64,000 bases of DNA from the NCBI RefSeq assembly GCF_041206865.1, contig NZ_JBGEDP010000001.1, positions 3,162,001 to 3,226,000 on the forward strand. Reading direction: 5' to 3'. A program made the translations under genes and the position numbers. Under the pieces are notes generated by a model, which had not been told where the DNA came from, did not search any database, and saw only the letters and a program-made list of their open reading frames with translations. This DNA comes from Mycobacterium sp. HUMS_12744610 (GTDB taxonomy: Bacteria; Actinomycetota; Actinomycetes; Mycobacteriales; Mycobacteriaceae). Below are positions 52,924 to 62,272 of the stretch, in pieces; within the stretch, counting starts at the first letter, position 1, and every line of letters begins with the position of its first letter.

Positions 52924-54248
52924 GGGTTGCGCAGCACCTCGGCGAGGGCGTGCGACATCCCGGCCAGCGTCGTCGCGGGCTTCGACCCGCGCAGCACGGG
53001 ACCGAAGTTGCGGTCCATCAGGGCGCTGACCTTCTCCCATGCCGTGGTGATCGGCAACGCCTCGGAGTGGGCCGGACCTTCGGTGAGCACGGACAGGTTG
53101 CGCAACCGGGCGTGGGCCGCGGCGAACCCGCGGGAGGTCAGCGCGGAGTGTAGCGCCGGCACGAAAAGACACGATTCACCGATCAGAGACTGCCCGACGA
53201 ATCCGGTCGCGAATTTGACGAATTCCCAGGCCTGGTCCTTGCGTTGGCTGCTCGCCGAGATGGCCAGGCCGGTGGCGCCGATGTTGGAACAGGCCGCATG
53301 CCCCTTCGGCAGCGCCGGCCCCGTCGGAAGTGGCGCGACGTCGAACTCCAGGCCGTCGGCGCGCAGGAACGTCTGATAGCGCCAGTGGCCGCCCAGCGCG
53401 ATCGCCGCCTTGCCGGCCGCGAACAGGTTGGGCGTGGACATCGACTGGGTCTCCGAGGCGGTGGGCGCCACCTGGTGCTTGGTGGCCAGGTCGGCGTAGA
53501 ACTGCACCGCCTCGATGAACGCGTCGTCCCCGAAATTGAAGTGGCTGGGGTTCTTCAGCGGGGTCGACCACGGCACACCGTTGTTCATGGCGAACAGCCC
53601 CGCCGACGCGTACGGCAGGAACGTGTCGACGAAACCCCACTGCGTGGTCCGCCCGGAACCGTCCCGCCTGGTGAGCGCGGAAGCGGTATCCAGGAACTCA
53701 CCGAACGTCCAGGGCTGCGCCCACGTCCCGGGCGGTGCCGGCGCCCCGGCCGCGGCGAACAGGCGCTTGTTGTAGTACAGGTAGTTCCCGGACCACTGCT
53801 CGGGGAACGCGTACTGGCCCCCGTTGAACGAGAAGACGTCGTAGAGCGGGCCGAGGCGGTCGGCCTCGAGCTCGGCGGCGAACGCCCGATCGCGCGCCAG
53901 CATCGTGTTCAGGTCGAGCAACACTCCCCGGCCGGCCAATTCGGCGTAGGTCGATTCCCAGGCCATCAGCACGTCGGGACATCGGCCGCCGGCGCAGAAC
54001 GTCGAGAGCTGCTGCATCACGCCGGGCCCGGACAACAGCGTCCGCACCTTGATGTCGGGGTAGCGGCGCCGGAACGCTTCGATGACGCGCATCCTGGCAT
54101 CGCGTTCGTCCGGGTTGGCGGCGAAGAAGAAGGTGAGCGCGTCGTCGTCGTCGGAAGCGCAGCCGCCCGACCACGGCGTCAGCGCCGCCGCGGTGAGCGC
54201 GCCGGCGCCCCGCAGCAGGCCCCGCCGTGCGAACGGCTCGTCGAGCAT
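52920..54248 (-). CDS. Sugar-binding lipoprotein of the ABC importer (Rv2041c-like)
   Basis: 442 residues from MLDEPFARRGLLRGAGALTA. The leader has a twin-arginine-like pair and a lipobox ending WSGGC, so the protein is exported and lipid-anchored. The mature part follows extracellular solute-binding family 1: LTFFFAANPDERDARMRVIE, SGNYLYYNKRLFAAAGAPAP and GHWRYQTFLRADGLEFDVAP. First gene of the four-gene importer operon. The ligand is probably a sugar or polyol, not determinable from sequence. Confidence 0.9.
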   Translation of the reverse strand: MLDEPFARRGLLRGAGALTAAALTPWSGGCASDDDDALTFFFAANPDERDARMRVIEAFRRRYPDIKVRTLLSGPGVMQQLSTFCAGGRCPDVLMAWESTYAELAGRGVLLDLNTMLARDRAFAAELEADRLGPLYDVFSFNGGQYAFPEQWSGNYLYYNKRLFAAAGAPAPPGTWAQPWTFGEFLDTASALTRRDGSGRTTQWGFVDTFLPYASAGLFAMNNGVPWSTPLKNPSHFNFGDDAFIEAVQFYADLATKHQVAPTASETQSMSTPNLFAAGKAAIALGGHWRYQTFLRADGLEFDVAPLPTGPALPKGHAACSNIGATGLAISASSQRKDQAWEFVKFATGFVGQSLIGESCLFVPALHSALTSRGFAAAHARLRNLSVLTEGPAHSEALPITTAWEKVSALMDRNFGPVLRGSKPATTLAGMSHALAEVLRNP

Positions 54249-54294
54249 GGCGCTCCCCGGTCTTCGGTCCCGGCCGGTCGCGCGCCGGCCACTT

Positions 54295-55239
54295 CTAGTG
54301 TCCTTGGTACCCGATGCCACCGCGGGGTCGCCCGGGCGGCGGGTACGGCAACGCCAGAACGGCCCGACGCAGGCGGTCGGCGTCGCCGCGGATGTCGATC
54401 GTATGGATGTGGCTGTCGGCTCCGACGCCGATCAGCAGCAGGACCCGGGCGTGCCCGCCCGGCGCGATCACGATGCCCGGTGTCCCGTCGATGAGCAGCA
54501 CCACACCGGTTTGCGCGCGTCCGGCGAAGCGACGAGCCTCCTCGGCGACCTCACGGGCGCCACGCAACTCGGTCGGCACCCCGGGCGGGACCAGCGACCG
54601 GTCGACCCTGCGCATCACGTCGGGAGCCAGCAACTCGAGCAAGGTGGCGACATCACCGCCGCGAGACGCCGCCAGGAACGCCTCCACGATCTCGAGGTGT
54701 TCGGGCGCGAGTCGGCGTGACTCGGCCGGGCCGGCGTGCAGCCGGCCCCGGGCTCGGCTGGCCAGCTTTTTCGCGGCCGTCGGCGACCGGTCCAACAGGG
54801 CGCCGATCGTCTCGAACGGCACCGCGAACACGTCATGCAGCACGAAAGCAACGCGCTGCGCGGGTGAGAGCCGATCGAGCACGACGAGCAGCGCGCCGCT
54901 GACCGAATCCGCCAGCAGAGCATCTTCGTCGGCAGGCGCCGAGGCGCTTCCCGCCAGCCGGTCCAGCTCGTCGGGATCGGCCAACGGTTGTTCGGCACGG
55001 CGCTTGCGCGCTCGAAGCTGGTCGAGCGCCTCGCGTGCGGTGATCGTGGTGAACCAGCCGGTCACGTTGTCAATCCCGCTGATGGAGCCGAGATCTGCAC
55101 GACTGGCCTTCAACCAGGCCGCCTGCACCGCATCCTCGGCGTCCGCGACCGAGCCCAGCAGCTGAAACGCCACCGACCTCAGGTGTCGCCGGTCCGCGTC
55201 GAACCGTTGCGCCAGATCAGCGAGATTGTGTGCGCACAT
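54295..55239 (-). CDS. SigJ/ECF41-type RNA polymerase sigma factor with SnoaL-like domain
   Basis: 314 residues. Region 2 (HLRSVAFQLLGSVADAEDAV, NVTGWFTTITAREALDQLRA), region 4 (LDRLSPAQRVAFVLHDVFAV, ETIGALLDRSPTAAKKLASR), then a C-terminal NTF2/SnoaL-like domain (EIVEAFLAASRGGDVATLLE, DVMRRVDRSLVPPG). This is the SigJ/ECF41 layout in which the C-terminal domain acts as a built-in modulator instead of a separate anti-sigma factor. Divergent from a DoxX-like gene, a typical ECF41 target class. The pair interrupts the Rv2041c-Rv2042c order known from M. tuberculosis. Confidence 0.88.
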   Translation of the reverse strand: MCAHNLADLAQRFDADRRHLRSVAFQLLGSVADAEDAVQAAWLKASRADLGSISGIDNVTGWFTTITAREALDQLRARKRRAEQPLADPDELDRLAGSASAPADEDALLADSVSGALLVVLDRLSPAQRVAFVLHDVFAVPFETIGALLDRSPTAAKKLASRARGRLHAGPAESRRLAPEHLEIVEAFLAASRGGDVATLLELLAPDVMRRVDRSLVPPGVPTELRGAREVAEEARRFAGRAQTGVVLLIDGTPGIVIAPGGHARVLLLIGVGADSHIHTIDIRGDADRLRRAVLALPYPPPGRPRGGIGYQGH

Positions 55240-55402
55240 GGGTCACCTTTCCTGCGCGGGAGTCGTCAAGAAGATGTCCGCATCCATCGAACCCCTAGTC
55301 CCAGAGGAGACCCGTTATGACGCAATCGATTGTGCGCCGCGGCGAGCGTTGCAGCCATCCGGCCCACCACCACGCAGATCACCGCGCCCGCCCGGCAACG
55401 GT

Positions 55403-55774
55403 GTGAGCGCAGTGCATACCGCGTGCATCGTGATCACGCTGATCACCGCGACCATCACCGCCGCAATCGCCGTGGCCGACTTCATCCCCGCACGGTGCGT
55501 CCTGGCGAACTCGGCCGAGGTCGGGGTGCCGCGCTCGTGGCTGCCGGCGTTGGGAGCGGTGAAGCTGGCCGGCGCCGTAGGACTGGCCGCCGGGCTGCTC
55601 GGCACGCCCGCCCTGGGAATCGCCGCCGCCACCGGTCTGGTCCTGTTCTTCCTCGGAGCCGTCGTGACACATCTGAGGGCGCGTGTCCTCTACAACATCG
55701 CGTTCCCGGGCGCCTACCTGTGCCTGTCGGCGGCAACGCTGGCGCTGCTGGTCCGGCCCGCAACCTGGCTATGA
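55403..55774 (+). CDS. DoxX-like four-helix membrane protein
   Basis: 123 residues from a GTG (VSAVHTACIVITLITATITA). Four membrane helices with the DoxX-like pattern LPALGAVKLAGAVGLAAGLL and IAAATGLVLFFLGAVVTHLR. Likely target of the divergent ECF41 sigma factor. Upstream of the GTG the frame is open back to 55226 but overlaps the sigma start, so the shorter form is preferred. Confidence 0.75.
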   Translation: MSAVHTACIVITLITATITAAIAVADFIPARCVLANSAEVGVPRSWLPALGAVKLAGAVGLAAGLLGTPALGIAAATGLVLFFLGAVVTHLRARVLYNIAFPGAYLCLSAATLALLVRPATWL

Positions 55775-55789
55775 ATCCGGCCTGGGCGA

Positions 55790-56602
55790 TCAGGCGGGGA
55801 AGTACCCGATCCCGTCGATCGCGTCGGCCCGCCGGGCCACCTCGGCGAACAGGACGGCGCGCCCGCGCCCCGAGTTCACCGCGACGGTCACGGTGGATCC
55901 GGCACCGATCGTCTTGGTCCAGCCGCCGCCCTCGAGTCGCTCGGCGAGCCCGGCGAGGCCGAGGGGCTGGTCGTCGCCCAAAGTTATTGTGGCGGTTGGG
56001 GACAGGGCACGTCCTGCGGTCGTCGTATCGCCGCGGGTCACGGCGCCCAGGAATGCCTCGACGAACTTCTGGTGCCGTGCACCCACGCGGCGAAAACCGG
56101 CCCCGAAGCCGGCGGTTCCCCGCAGGCCCTGGTTGGTCAGCAATCCTCGCGACAGTTGCACGGCAGGACGGATCGCCCGCGAGCCGGTCCCGAGGAACTG
56201 CAGCATCATCGCGGGCAACTCCCAGTAGGCCCGCAGCCGGGCAATCCGCCACTGGCCGTTGCCTTCTCGCAGGTCTTGCTGAAGGTCATAGCGCAGAAAC
56301 GCCGGAATGTGCATCGTCACGGCCGAACCCATGCAGACCTCGAGCTCCAGATCCCGCACGACGACCGTGCCGACGACGACGTCGAGATCGCGGTGAAACG
56401 TGATGTCGCGCGGACCGATGAAGGTGTCGTAGAAGCGGCCGATCTGCCGGTGCCCCACGTGCGGCCGCGAACCCACCGGGTCCTCGATGCGGCCGTCGGT
56501 GGCGAACAACCCGACCCAGCCGGCACGGTCGTGCGCCGCGGCCGCCTGCGGCGAGCGCTCCACCGCGGCCAGCAGACGCTGCCGATCCGGCGGCACCACC
56601 AT
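55790..56602 (-). CDS. SnoaL/NTF2-like protein (Rv2042c-like position)
   Basis: 270 residues from MVVPPDRQRLLAAVERSPQA. Two NTF2-like halves: HDRAGWVGLFATDGRIEDPV with GHRQIGRFYDTFIGPRDITF, and HQKFVEAFLGAVTRGDTTTA. The start overlaps the pncA stop by one base (TGATG), so they are translationally coupled as Rv2043c-Rv2042c are in M. tuberculosis. No catalytic role known. Confidence 0.72.
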   Translation of the reverse strand: MVVPPDRQRLLAAVERSPQAAAAHDRAGWVGLFATDGRIEDPVGSRPHVGHRQIGRFYDTFIGPRDITFHRDLDVVVGTVVVRDLELEVCMGSAVTMHIPAFLRYDLQQDLREGNGQWRIARLRAYWELPAMMLQFLGTGSRAIRPAVQLSRGLLTNQGLRGTAGFGAGFRRVGARHQKFVEAFLGAVTRGDTTTAGRALSPTATITLGDDQPLGLAGLAERLEGGGWTKTIGAGSTVTVAVNSGRGRAVLFAEVARRADAIDGIGYFPA

Positions 56603-57162
56603 CAGGCCGCCTCGACCAGCTCGACGCCCGCCGCCCGCATCGCGGCCAGGGCCCGCGCGGCCGAGTCCGCGGCGACGGGGCGTGTCAGGTCCACCAGCAC
56701 GCGCGTCGCCAAACCGGCCCGCGCCGCGTCCTCGGCGGTGCGCCGGACGCAATGGTCCGTGGCGATGCCGACGATGTCGACCGCGTCGACGCCGCGCCGC
56801 CGCAACCACGCCAGCAGCGAGGTGCCGTCCTCGTCGACGCCCTCGAAGCCGCTGTACCCGGCGGCGTGGGCGCCTTTGCAGAAGACCGCCTCGATCGGAC
56901 CGGTGTCGAGGCCGGGCGGAAAGTCCGCACCCGGGGTTCCGGCGAGGCAGTGTGGTGGCCAGGACGACGAAAAGTCCGGCCGGTCGGAAAAGTGATCCCC
57001 CGGGTCGACGTGGCAGTCCTTGGTGGCCACGACGTGCCGGTAGCCCGGTCCGGCCGCCAGGTAGTCGTTGATCGCCGACGCCAGCGCGGCGCCGCCGGCG
57101 ACCGCCAGCGCGCCACCCTCGCAGAAGTCGTTCTGCACGTCGACGATGACCAACGCCCGCAC
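56602..57162 (-). CDS. pncA: Pyrazinamidase/nicotinamidase
   Basis: 186 residues, the exact PncA size. Catalytic triad: Asp8 in VDVQNDFCEGGALAV, Lys in VFCKGAHAAGYSGFEG and Cys in GIATDHCVRRTAEDAA; Fe/metal ligands in VATKDCHVDPGDHFS (D..H...H) and the following PPHCLAG. Deamidates nicotinamide to nicotinate for NAD salvage and activates the prodrug pyrazinamide. No obvious disruption of these residues. First gene of a pair with the Rv2042c-like protein. Confidence 0.95.
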   Translation of the reverse strand: MRALVIVDVQNDFCEGGALAVAGGAALASAINDYLAAGPGYRHVVATKDCHVDPGDHFSDRPDFSSSWPPHCLAGTPGADFPPGLDTGPIEAVFCKGAHAAGYSGFEGVDEDGTSLLAWLRRRGVDAVDIVGIATDHCVRRTAEDAARAGLATRVLVDLTRPVAADSAARALAAMRAAGVELVEAA

Positions 57163-57270
57163 GGGTCCACCCTATCGCCGCCGCACCCCTGTCAGCTGGG
57201 AATACGGGCCCCGGATTCGCGCTGCGGACGGGGCGGTTTGTTTGCGGGCGCGTGGGGTAACCAGGCTGCC

Positions 57271-58107
57271 ATGTTGATCCGCAGAATCGCGCGGCCGCTG
57301 TTGTCGGCCGTGTTCATCGGGCAAGGAATCGATTCACTGCTCAACCCCAAGGCCGCGGCCGAGGCCGCGGCGCCCGCGGTGGGTGGCCTCCAGTCGTTGC
57401 CGGATCCGGTGGGCAGCAGCGTTCCGAGCGACCCGCAGACCGTCGCGCAGATCACCGCGGCGGTCCAGGTCGGGGGTGGCCTGCTGCTCGCCACCGGGCG
57501 GATGCCGCGCGTCGCCTCGGCGGCGCTGGCTTTCACCGTGTTGCCGGGCAACCTGGGCGCGCACATGTTCTGGAGCGAGACCGACCCGCAGCGCAAAGCC
57601 GAGAAGCGCAAGGATTTCCTGACCGACCTCAGCCTGCTGGGCGGTCTGATGATCGCGGCCGCCGACACCGCGGGCAAGCCGTCGCTGGGGTGGCGCGGCC
57701 GCCGGGCGGCCGAGCGCCTCACCGACAAGGTGTCCTCGGCGCTGCCGGACCTCTCGGACACGGTCGGCCCCGACCTCGACGAGCTCGGCGAGAAGATCGT
57801 GCACGGGTTGCAGGCGCGCGCCGAACGCGGCCGCGAACTGGCTGGCGAGGCCGTCGAAAGGGCCGAACCGCTGACGAAGAAGGCCCGCAAACGCGGCGAG
57901 AAACTGGCTTCTCAGGCCGCCGAGATCGCCGAGCAGCCTTGGGCCCGGTCCGCCCTCGAGCGCGGCCGCGACCTGGCCGACACCGCCCGGGCCCGCGGCG
58001 AGCACCTCGCGGAATCCGCACGTCATCTCGCCGATTCCGCGAACGGCCACGCGGCCGAGAACGCGCTGGAGCGGGTCGGTTCGAAAGTCAAGCGCCGGAT
58101 TCGCTGA
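57271..58107 (+). CDS. DoxX-family membrane protein with long charged C-terminus
   Basis: 278 residues. The N-terminal 130 have DoxX-type helices: LIRRIARPLLSAVFIGQGID, ITAAVQVGGGLLLATGRMPR, AALAFTVLPGNLGAHMFW. After DFLTDLSLLGGLMIAAAD the remainder is a long, highly charged Ala/Arg/Glu region with apolipoprotein-like repeats (ERGRELAGEAVERAEPLTKK), probably a coiled coil on the cytoplasmic face. Divergent from pncA. Function unknown. Confidence 0.8.
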   Translation: MLIRRIARPLLSAVFIGQGIDSLLNPKAAAEAAAPAVGGLQSLPDPVGSSVPSDPQTVAQITAAVQVGGGLLLATGRMPRVASAALAFTVLPGNLGAHMFWSETDPQRKAEKRKDFLTDLSLLGGLMIAAADTAGKPSLGWRGRRAAERLTDKVSSALPDLSDTVGPDLDELGEKIVHGLQARAERGRELAGEAVERAEPLTKKARKRGEKLASQAAEIAEQPWARSALERGRDLADTARARGEHLAESARHLADSANGHAAENALERVGSKVKRRIR

Positions 58108-58129
58108 ACGGGCAGGCGCGCAACAGTTT

Positions 58130-58684
58130 TCAGCCGTCGGCGCACCGGCGCGCCGCCGAAGCGGACAGGTAGGCGTCGCAGATCGCGCCGACATCCCGGC
58201 CCACGTCGACGGTGACACCGGCCTCGTCGGCGCCGAGGGGCTCGAGCACCTCGAACTGCGACCGCAGCAGCGCGGCCGGCATGAAATGCCCTGCCCTGGC
58301 GGCCACCCGGGCGCCGATGAGCTCCGGCGAACCACTGAGGTGCAGGAACTCGACGCGCGGGCAGTGCGCGCGCAACCGGTCGCGGTAGGCGCGCTTGAGC
58401 GCAGAACAGCTTGCCACGCCGCCGGATCGATGGCCCGCCAACCACTCCCCGACCGCGTCCAGCCACGGGCGGCGATCGTCGTCGTCGAGCGGTTCGCCCG
58501 CGGCCATCTTGGCGATGTTGGCCGGCGGGTGCAGGATGTCGGCGTCGACGAACGGGACCCGCAACCGTTGCGCCAGCGCCGAACCCACCGTCGACTTGCC
58601 CGCGCCGGAGACACCCATGACCACGATCGGCGGCGGCACACCGGCCCCGGCTCGGCTCACCTGCTCGCCAGGTTGCGGTTCCAC
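58130..58684 (-). CDS. gntK: Gluconokinase
   Basis: 184 residues. P-loop VVMGVSGAGKSTVGSALAQR, DADILHPPANIAKMAAGEPL, RRPWLDAVGEWL and CSALKRAYRDRLR match the GntK family (D-gluconate + ATP to 6-phosphogluconate), as does GHFMPAALLRSQFEVLE. The start at 58684 overlaps the end of the upstream gene by 28 bases; a GTG before SRAGAG at 58657 would remove the overlap. Confidence 0.9.
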   Translation of the reverse strand: MEPQPGEQVSRAGAGVPPPIVVMGVSGAGKSTVGSALAQRLRVPFVDADILHPPANIAKMAAGEPLDDDDRRPWLDAVGEWLAGHRSGGVASCSALKRAYRDRLRAHCPRVEFLHLSGSPELIGARVAARAGHFMPAALLRSQFEVLEPLGADEAGVTVDVGRDVGAICDAYLSASAARRCADG

Positions 58685-60660
58685 TCCACCCAGCCGACGC
58701 CGCGACGGCCGTCCGTGGCGGTGACGGTGACCCAGGCGCGCGGGAACTGGCTCACCCGCCCGTCGGCGGAGACCAGCCGAACCGGCGCCTGGCCGCTCAC
58801 CTCGATGTCCGCGGCGATCCCGCCCGGGTCGAAGACCACAGTCGCGTCCAGCGGTAGACCGTTGGCGCCGAATGCTTCCCGCGAGTCAACCGTGTGCACC
58901 TCGGTGACATTGTGGTCGGGGTCCTGGACGTAGCCGAAGCTGAACGCCGGGGCCCCGGGGATGCGGATGTTCACGCCGTGCAGGTGCGTGCCGTCGTCGA
59001 GGTGCAGCGCGCTCCATATCCAGTCCATGCTCCACCAGTCGCGCACCCCCCAGGAGTGGTCGCGCTGTCCGGGCACGGAGGCGACGCGGTAGCTGGTGCC
59101 GTCCACGCTGACAGTGCCCGAGACCGTGCACGGGATCTCGTAGCGCGTCGTGAGCCGGTACTTGTACGGGGCGCCGTCGGTGGTCCACACCAGCTGCATC
59201 GTCATCTCGACCGGACTTCCCGGCTCCCCGCGCAACAGGGCCGAGGGGTCGTCGTACGCCCGGGCCTGCGCGCGGAGGTCGACGCGGTAGGTCCGCAGCG
59301 CGGCGGTGGCCGAGTGACCCAGCTCGACGGTGTCGGTGGCCACCACCCACGGGTCCGCGGGCAGCGGAACCAGCGCGTCGACGGCCACCGTCGCCATGCC
59401 GGGGCCGCACAGCAGCGCGTGCACCAGGGCCTGCCGCTGGTTGGCGATCAGTCCGAGGCGGAACCAGCCGCCCAATCCCTGTGCGGGATCGGCGAAGTCG
59501 GCATACCAGCTTTCGCTCCACAGCGGTTCGGCGGTCGGGGCGTGCGCAAGTTCGTCGTCCTCGTCCGGTCGCAGCGACTCGGGTGCCTTCGCGGCCGGCA
59601 GCGTCGCCAACGCGTCGGTGTCGATCACGTGCTCACAATGCCGTTGCAGCATCGTCATGAACATCCGGTCACCGCGCTCGGTGCGCTCCACCAGCATCGA
59701 GGAGACGATCGCCATCATCACCCCGAAAAAGCTCTGGCGGCGCACACCTTCGGCTACTTCGGCCAGGCCGATGGGGGCGTCGGGTCCCAGAGCCTCGTGG
59801 TAGGCGCGCAGCAACGCGTCGTAGTGCTCCCGACGGTCCGGCGGCGACAGCGCGCACCCCAGGAAGTAGGCCAGGTCGGTCAGCGCGGGGCCCCACGAGA
59901 CGGTCTGCCAGTCGACCACGGTCAACGCGCGGTCGGCCCCCTCGCTGCCGAACAACATGTTGTCCAGGCGGTAGTCCCCGTGCACCAGCCCCTGGATCCG
60001 GTCCGGCTCGGACTCCTGCGCCAGGTACCCGTCGAACGAGGCCACCAGCCGTTCGCACACCACGCGGTGCGCCGGCTCGATCTGCTCGCCGTAGCGGTCG
60101 ACGAAACCGGCATACAGCGGGGCGACCATCGCCTGGCTCAGCGGCGACTCGCGGTTGAGCCACGGCGCCTCGGCCAGCGCCGGATCCCCGAGCAGCGGGC
60201 CGTGCAGCCGTCCCAGCTCCTCGACGCCCAGTCGTGCCTGTTCCGTTGTGGCGCCGGCGATCTCGTCGCCGACGACGGCCGGACCCGCGTCGCCGAGCAG
60301 CAGGTCGAAGACGCCGGTCGTGGTGTCGACCGCGGCGTGGTAGCAGGGCGCGACCGGGCCACCCAGACGTGGCGCGATGTCGCCGTAGAAGCAGACCTCA
60401 CGTTCGTAGAGACCCAGCGCGAGCCCGGTCTGGCGACTCATCGGATCGGTCGCGGCGACCTTCAGCACCACCGACTCGGGCCGGTCGGGGCCGGCCGGCC
60501 CGTCCGCGTAGCCGAGCCGCACCCGGTAACACTCGCTCATCTGGCCGGTGCCGATGCGCTCCACGGTGAAATCCGCGACGGGTGCGCCGATCGCCGCGCT
60601 CAACCAGGAGGCCGTGAGGTCGTCGGGGCCTTCGATGACTTGCTCGGTGTCGGCGTGCAT
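58657..60660 (-). CDS. APH-type phosphotransferase fused to a lipocalin/AttH-like domain
   Basis: 667 residues. Residues 1-360: aminoglycoside/ecdysteroid-kinase-like fold with Brenner motif VHGDYRLDNMLFGSEGADRA (H.D....N) and metal-binding Asp in LTVVDWQTVSWGPALTDLAY. After a linker (ESLRPDEDDELAHAPTAEPL), residues 385-667 form a beta-rich hydroxyneurosporene-synthase/AttH-like domain: WYADFADPAQGLGGWFRLGL, VASVPGQRDHSWGVRDWW, LHGVNIRIPGAPAFSFGYVQ. No interruption or internal stop between the halves. Substrate unknown; a small alcohol or lipid-like molecule is a guess. Confidence 0.82.
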   Translation of the reverse strand: MHADTEQVIEGPDDLTASWLSAAIGAPVADFTVERIGTGQMSECYRVRLGYADGPAGPDRPESVVLKVAATDPMSRQTGLALGLYEREVCFYGDIAPRLGGPVAPCYHAAVDTTTGVFDLLLGDAGPAVVGDEIAGATTEQARLGVEELGRLHGPLLGDPALAEAPWLNRESPLSQAMVAPLYAGFVDRYGEQIEPAHRVVCERLVASFDGYLAQESEPDRIQGLVHGDYRLDNMLFGSEGADRALTVVDWQTVSWGPALTDLAYFLGCALSPPDRREHYDALLRAYHEALGPDAPIGLAEVAEGVRRQSFFGVMMAIVSSMLVERTERGDRMFMTMLQRHCEHVIDTDALATLPAAKAPESLRPDEDDELAHAPTAEPLWSESWYADFADPAQGLGGWFRLGLIANQRQALVHALLCGPGMATVAVDALVPLPADPWVVATDTVELGHSATAALRTYRVDLRAQARAYDDPSALLRGEPGSPVEMTMQLVWTTDGAPYKYRLTTRYEIPCTVSGTVSVDGTSYRVASVPGQRDHSWGVRDWWSMDWIWSALHLDDGTHLHGVNIRIPGAPAFSFGYVQDPDHNVTEVHTVDSREAFGANGLPLDATVVFDPGGIAADIEVSGQAPVRLVSADGRVSQFPRAWVTVTATDGRRGVGWVEWNRNLASR

Positions 60661-60678
60661 GGGGGTCAGCGTGCCAGG

Positions 60679-62184
60679 TCAACGCGCCAGTGAAAAGCCT
60701 TCCCAGGCCCTCCGGCGATGCGGATGCGGGTCGAACTCGACGCGGCTCCTGCGGTCGAAAACCATGACGGCGCGGTCCTCGGCGATGTAGGCGGGCCAGT
60801 CGTCGCCGGGTACCCCGGTGCGGCTGAAGGTCCGCCAGCGGCGCTGCACCTCGTTGCTGACCCGCAGCGCGGCCCGGCGGTCGGCCGCGGCCGTCAGCAA
60901 CGCGCCGAACCGGGTCCGATAGATGTCGAAGACCGCGAACAACTCGGTGGCATGCGTGGCGCCCAGACCCGACCAGCGCAGGGTCCGCGGGGCGTAGTCG
61001 TAGCGGTACAGGTAGGTGGGCGCGTGGGCGCCGTGGGCCTCGGCGATCTGCCAGGCCGCCGAGCCGAACGCGAAGTCCCCGCCGAGCTGGATACACGCCG
61101 ACGACGCGGGGTAGTCGGGGTAGGCGGCGGTGATGCGTTCGCGCGCAGCCGGTTCGGCGTCGGCCAGCAGCTCCTCGATCATCGACTCGTTGGTGGGCAG
61201 CATCCGCAGGAAGCGGGTGAACAACCTGCCCTCCTCGGCGTTGGTGCCCACGACGAGCGGCACCCGATGCGCATGCCCGCGCCGCATCGCCTCGACGGGG
61301 TCGGCGGGCAGGACGTCGTCACCGAAGACGGGACCGATCGGGAAGGCACCCAGCCTGTCCTTCATGCCCTGGTCGAGCAGGCGGTGCTGCGCATCGACCA
61401 GCTGCTGCGGCGAGGCCTGCAGCAGGGCCTGCGCGGCGCCCCGGGGCCGGGCCCCGAGCAGTTCGGCGAAGCGGGTCGCGAACTCGGCGGCGGTCTCCTT
61501 GGGCCGCGTCATGCCCGAGGCCGGACTTTCGGCGATCGCGCGGGTGAACAACCCTGCGGCGGCGGGCACCGCCAGCAGCGTGGCGGTGATGTGCGCGCCC
61601 GCGCTTTCGCCGAAGACGGTGACGTTGTCCGGGTCGCCGCCGAAGGCCGCGATGTTGTCGCGTACCCACTGCAGCGCCAGTACCAGGTCGCGCAGGAAAA
61701 GGTTTCCGTCGATTTGGACGTCGGGTGTCGACAGCGACGACAGGTCCAGGCAGCCCAGCGCCCCGAGCCGGTAGTTCGCCGACACGTAGACGCACCCGCG
61801 GCGCGCCAGCGCCGCACCGTCGTAGAGCGGCGTCGCCGAGCTGCCCAGGATGTACCCGCCACCGTGGATGAAGACCATCACCGGTAGCGGCTCCGCGCCG
61901 CCGGATTCGGGGGTGACGACGTTGAGGGTGAGGCAGTCCTCGCTCATCGGCTGGTACTTGCCGACCCCGAGCAGGGTGTATCGCCGCTGCTGGGGCGCGC
62001 AGTTGCCGAATCCGTGGCAGTGCCGCACCCCCGACCACGGCCGCGCGGGCTGCGGCGCGCGGAAGCGCAGCGGCCCCAGCGGGGGGCGGGCATAGGGGAT
62101 GGATCGCCAGCGGTGCACCCCGTCGCGGGTGAAACCTTCGACGGCGCCGGCGGCCGTGTGCGCGCGGACGGTGCGCTCATGCAT
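60679..62184 (-). CDS. lipT: Type-B carboxylesterase LipT
   Basis: 501 residues. Oxyanion motif VMVFIHGGGYILGSSATPLY, nucleophile elbow VTVFGESAGAHITATLLAVP (GESAG), the Glu region GTNAEEGRLFTRFL and the His in GLGATHATELFAVF. The conserved SEDCLTLNVVTPES is the type-B signature 2. Matches Rv2045c (LipT) in length and order, between pncA-side genes and lppI. No signal peptide, so probably cytoplasmic. Confidence 0.9.
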   Translation of the reverse strand: MHERTVRAHTAAGAVEGFTRDGVHRWRSIPYARPPLGPLRFRAPQPARPWSGVRHCHGFGNCAPQQRRYTLLGVGKYQPMSEDCLTLNVVTPESGGAEPLPVMVFIHGGGYILGSSATPLYDGAALARRGCVYVSANYRLGALGCLDLSSLSTPDVQIDGNLFLRDLVLALQWVRDNIAAFGGDPDNVTVFGESAGAHITATLLAVPAAAGLFTRAIAESPASGMTRPKETAAEFATRFAELLGARPRGAAQALLQASPQQLVDAQHRLLDQGMKDRLGAFPIGPVFGDDVLPADPVEAMRRGHAHRVPLVVGTNAEEGRLFTRFLRMLPTNESMIEELLADAEPAARERITAAYPDYPASSACIQLGGDFAFGSAAWQIAEAHGAHAPTYLYRYDYAPRTLRWSGLGATHATELFAVFDIYRTRFGALLTAAADRRAALRVSNEVQRRWRTFSRTGVPGDDWPAYIAEDRAVMVFDRRSRVEFDPHPHRRRAWEGFSLAR

Positions 62185-62272
62185 GTCCCGACCGTAACCG
62201 ACACGACGCGCACAACGCGCGCGCAGCGCCGCATTCGGGGCTGGTTCGTGGCTCGGCGGTTAGCCTGGCCCA

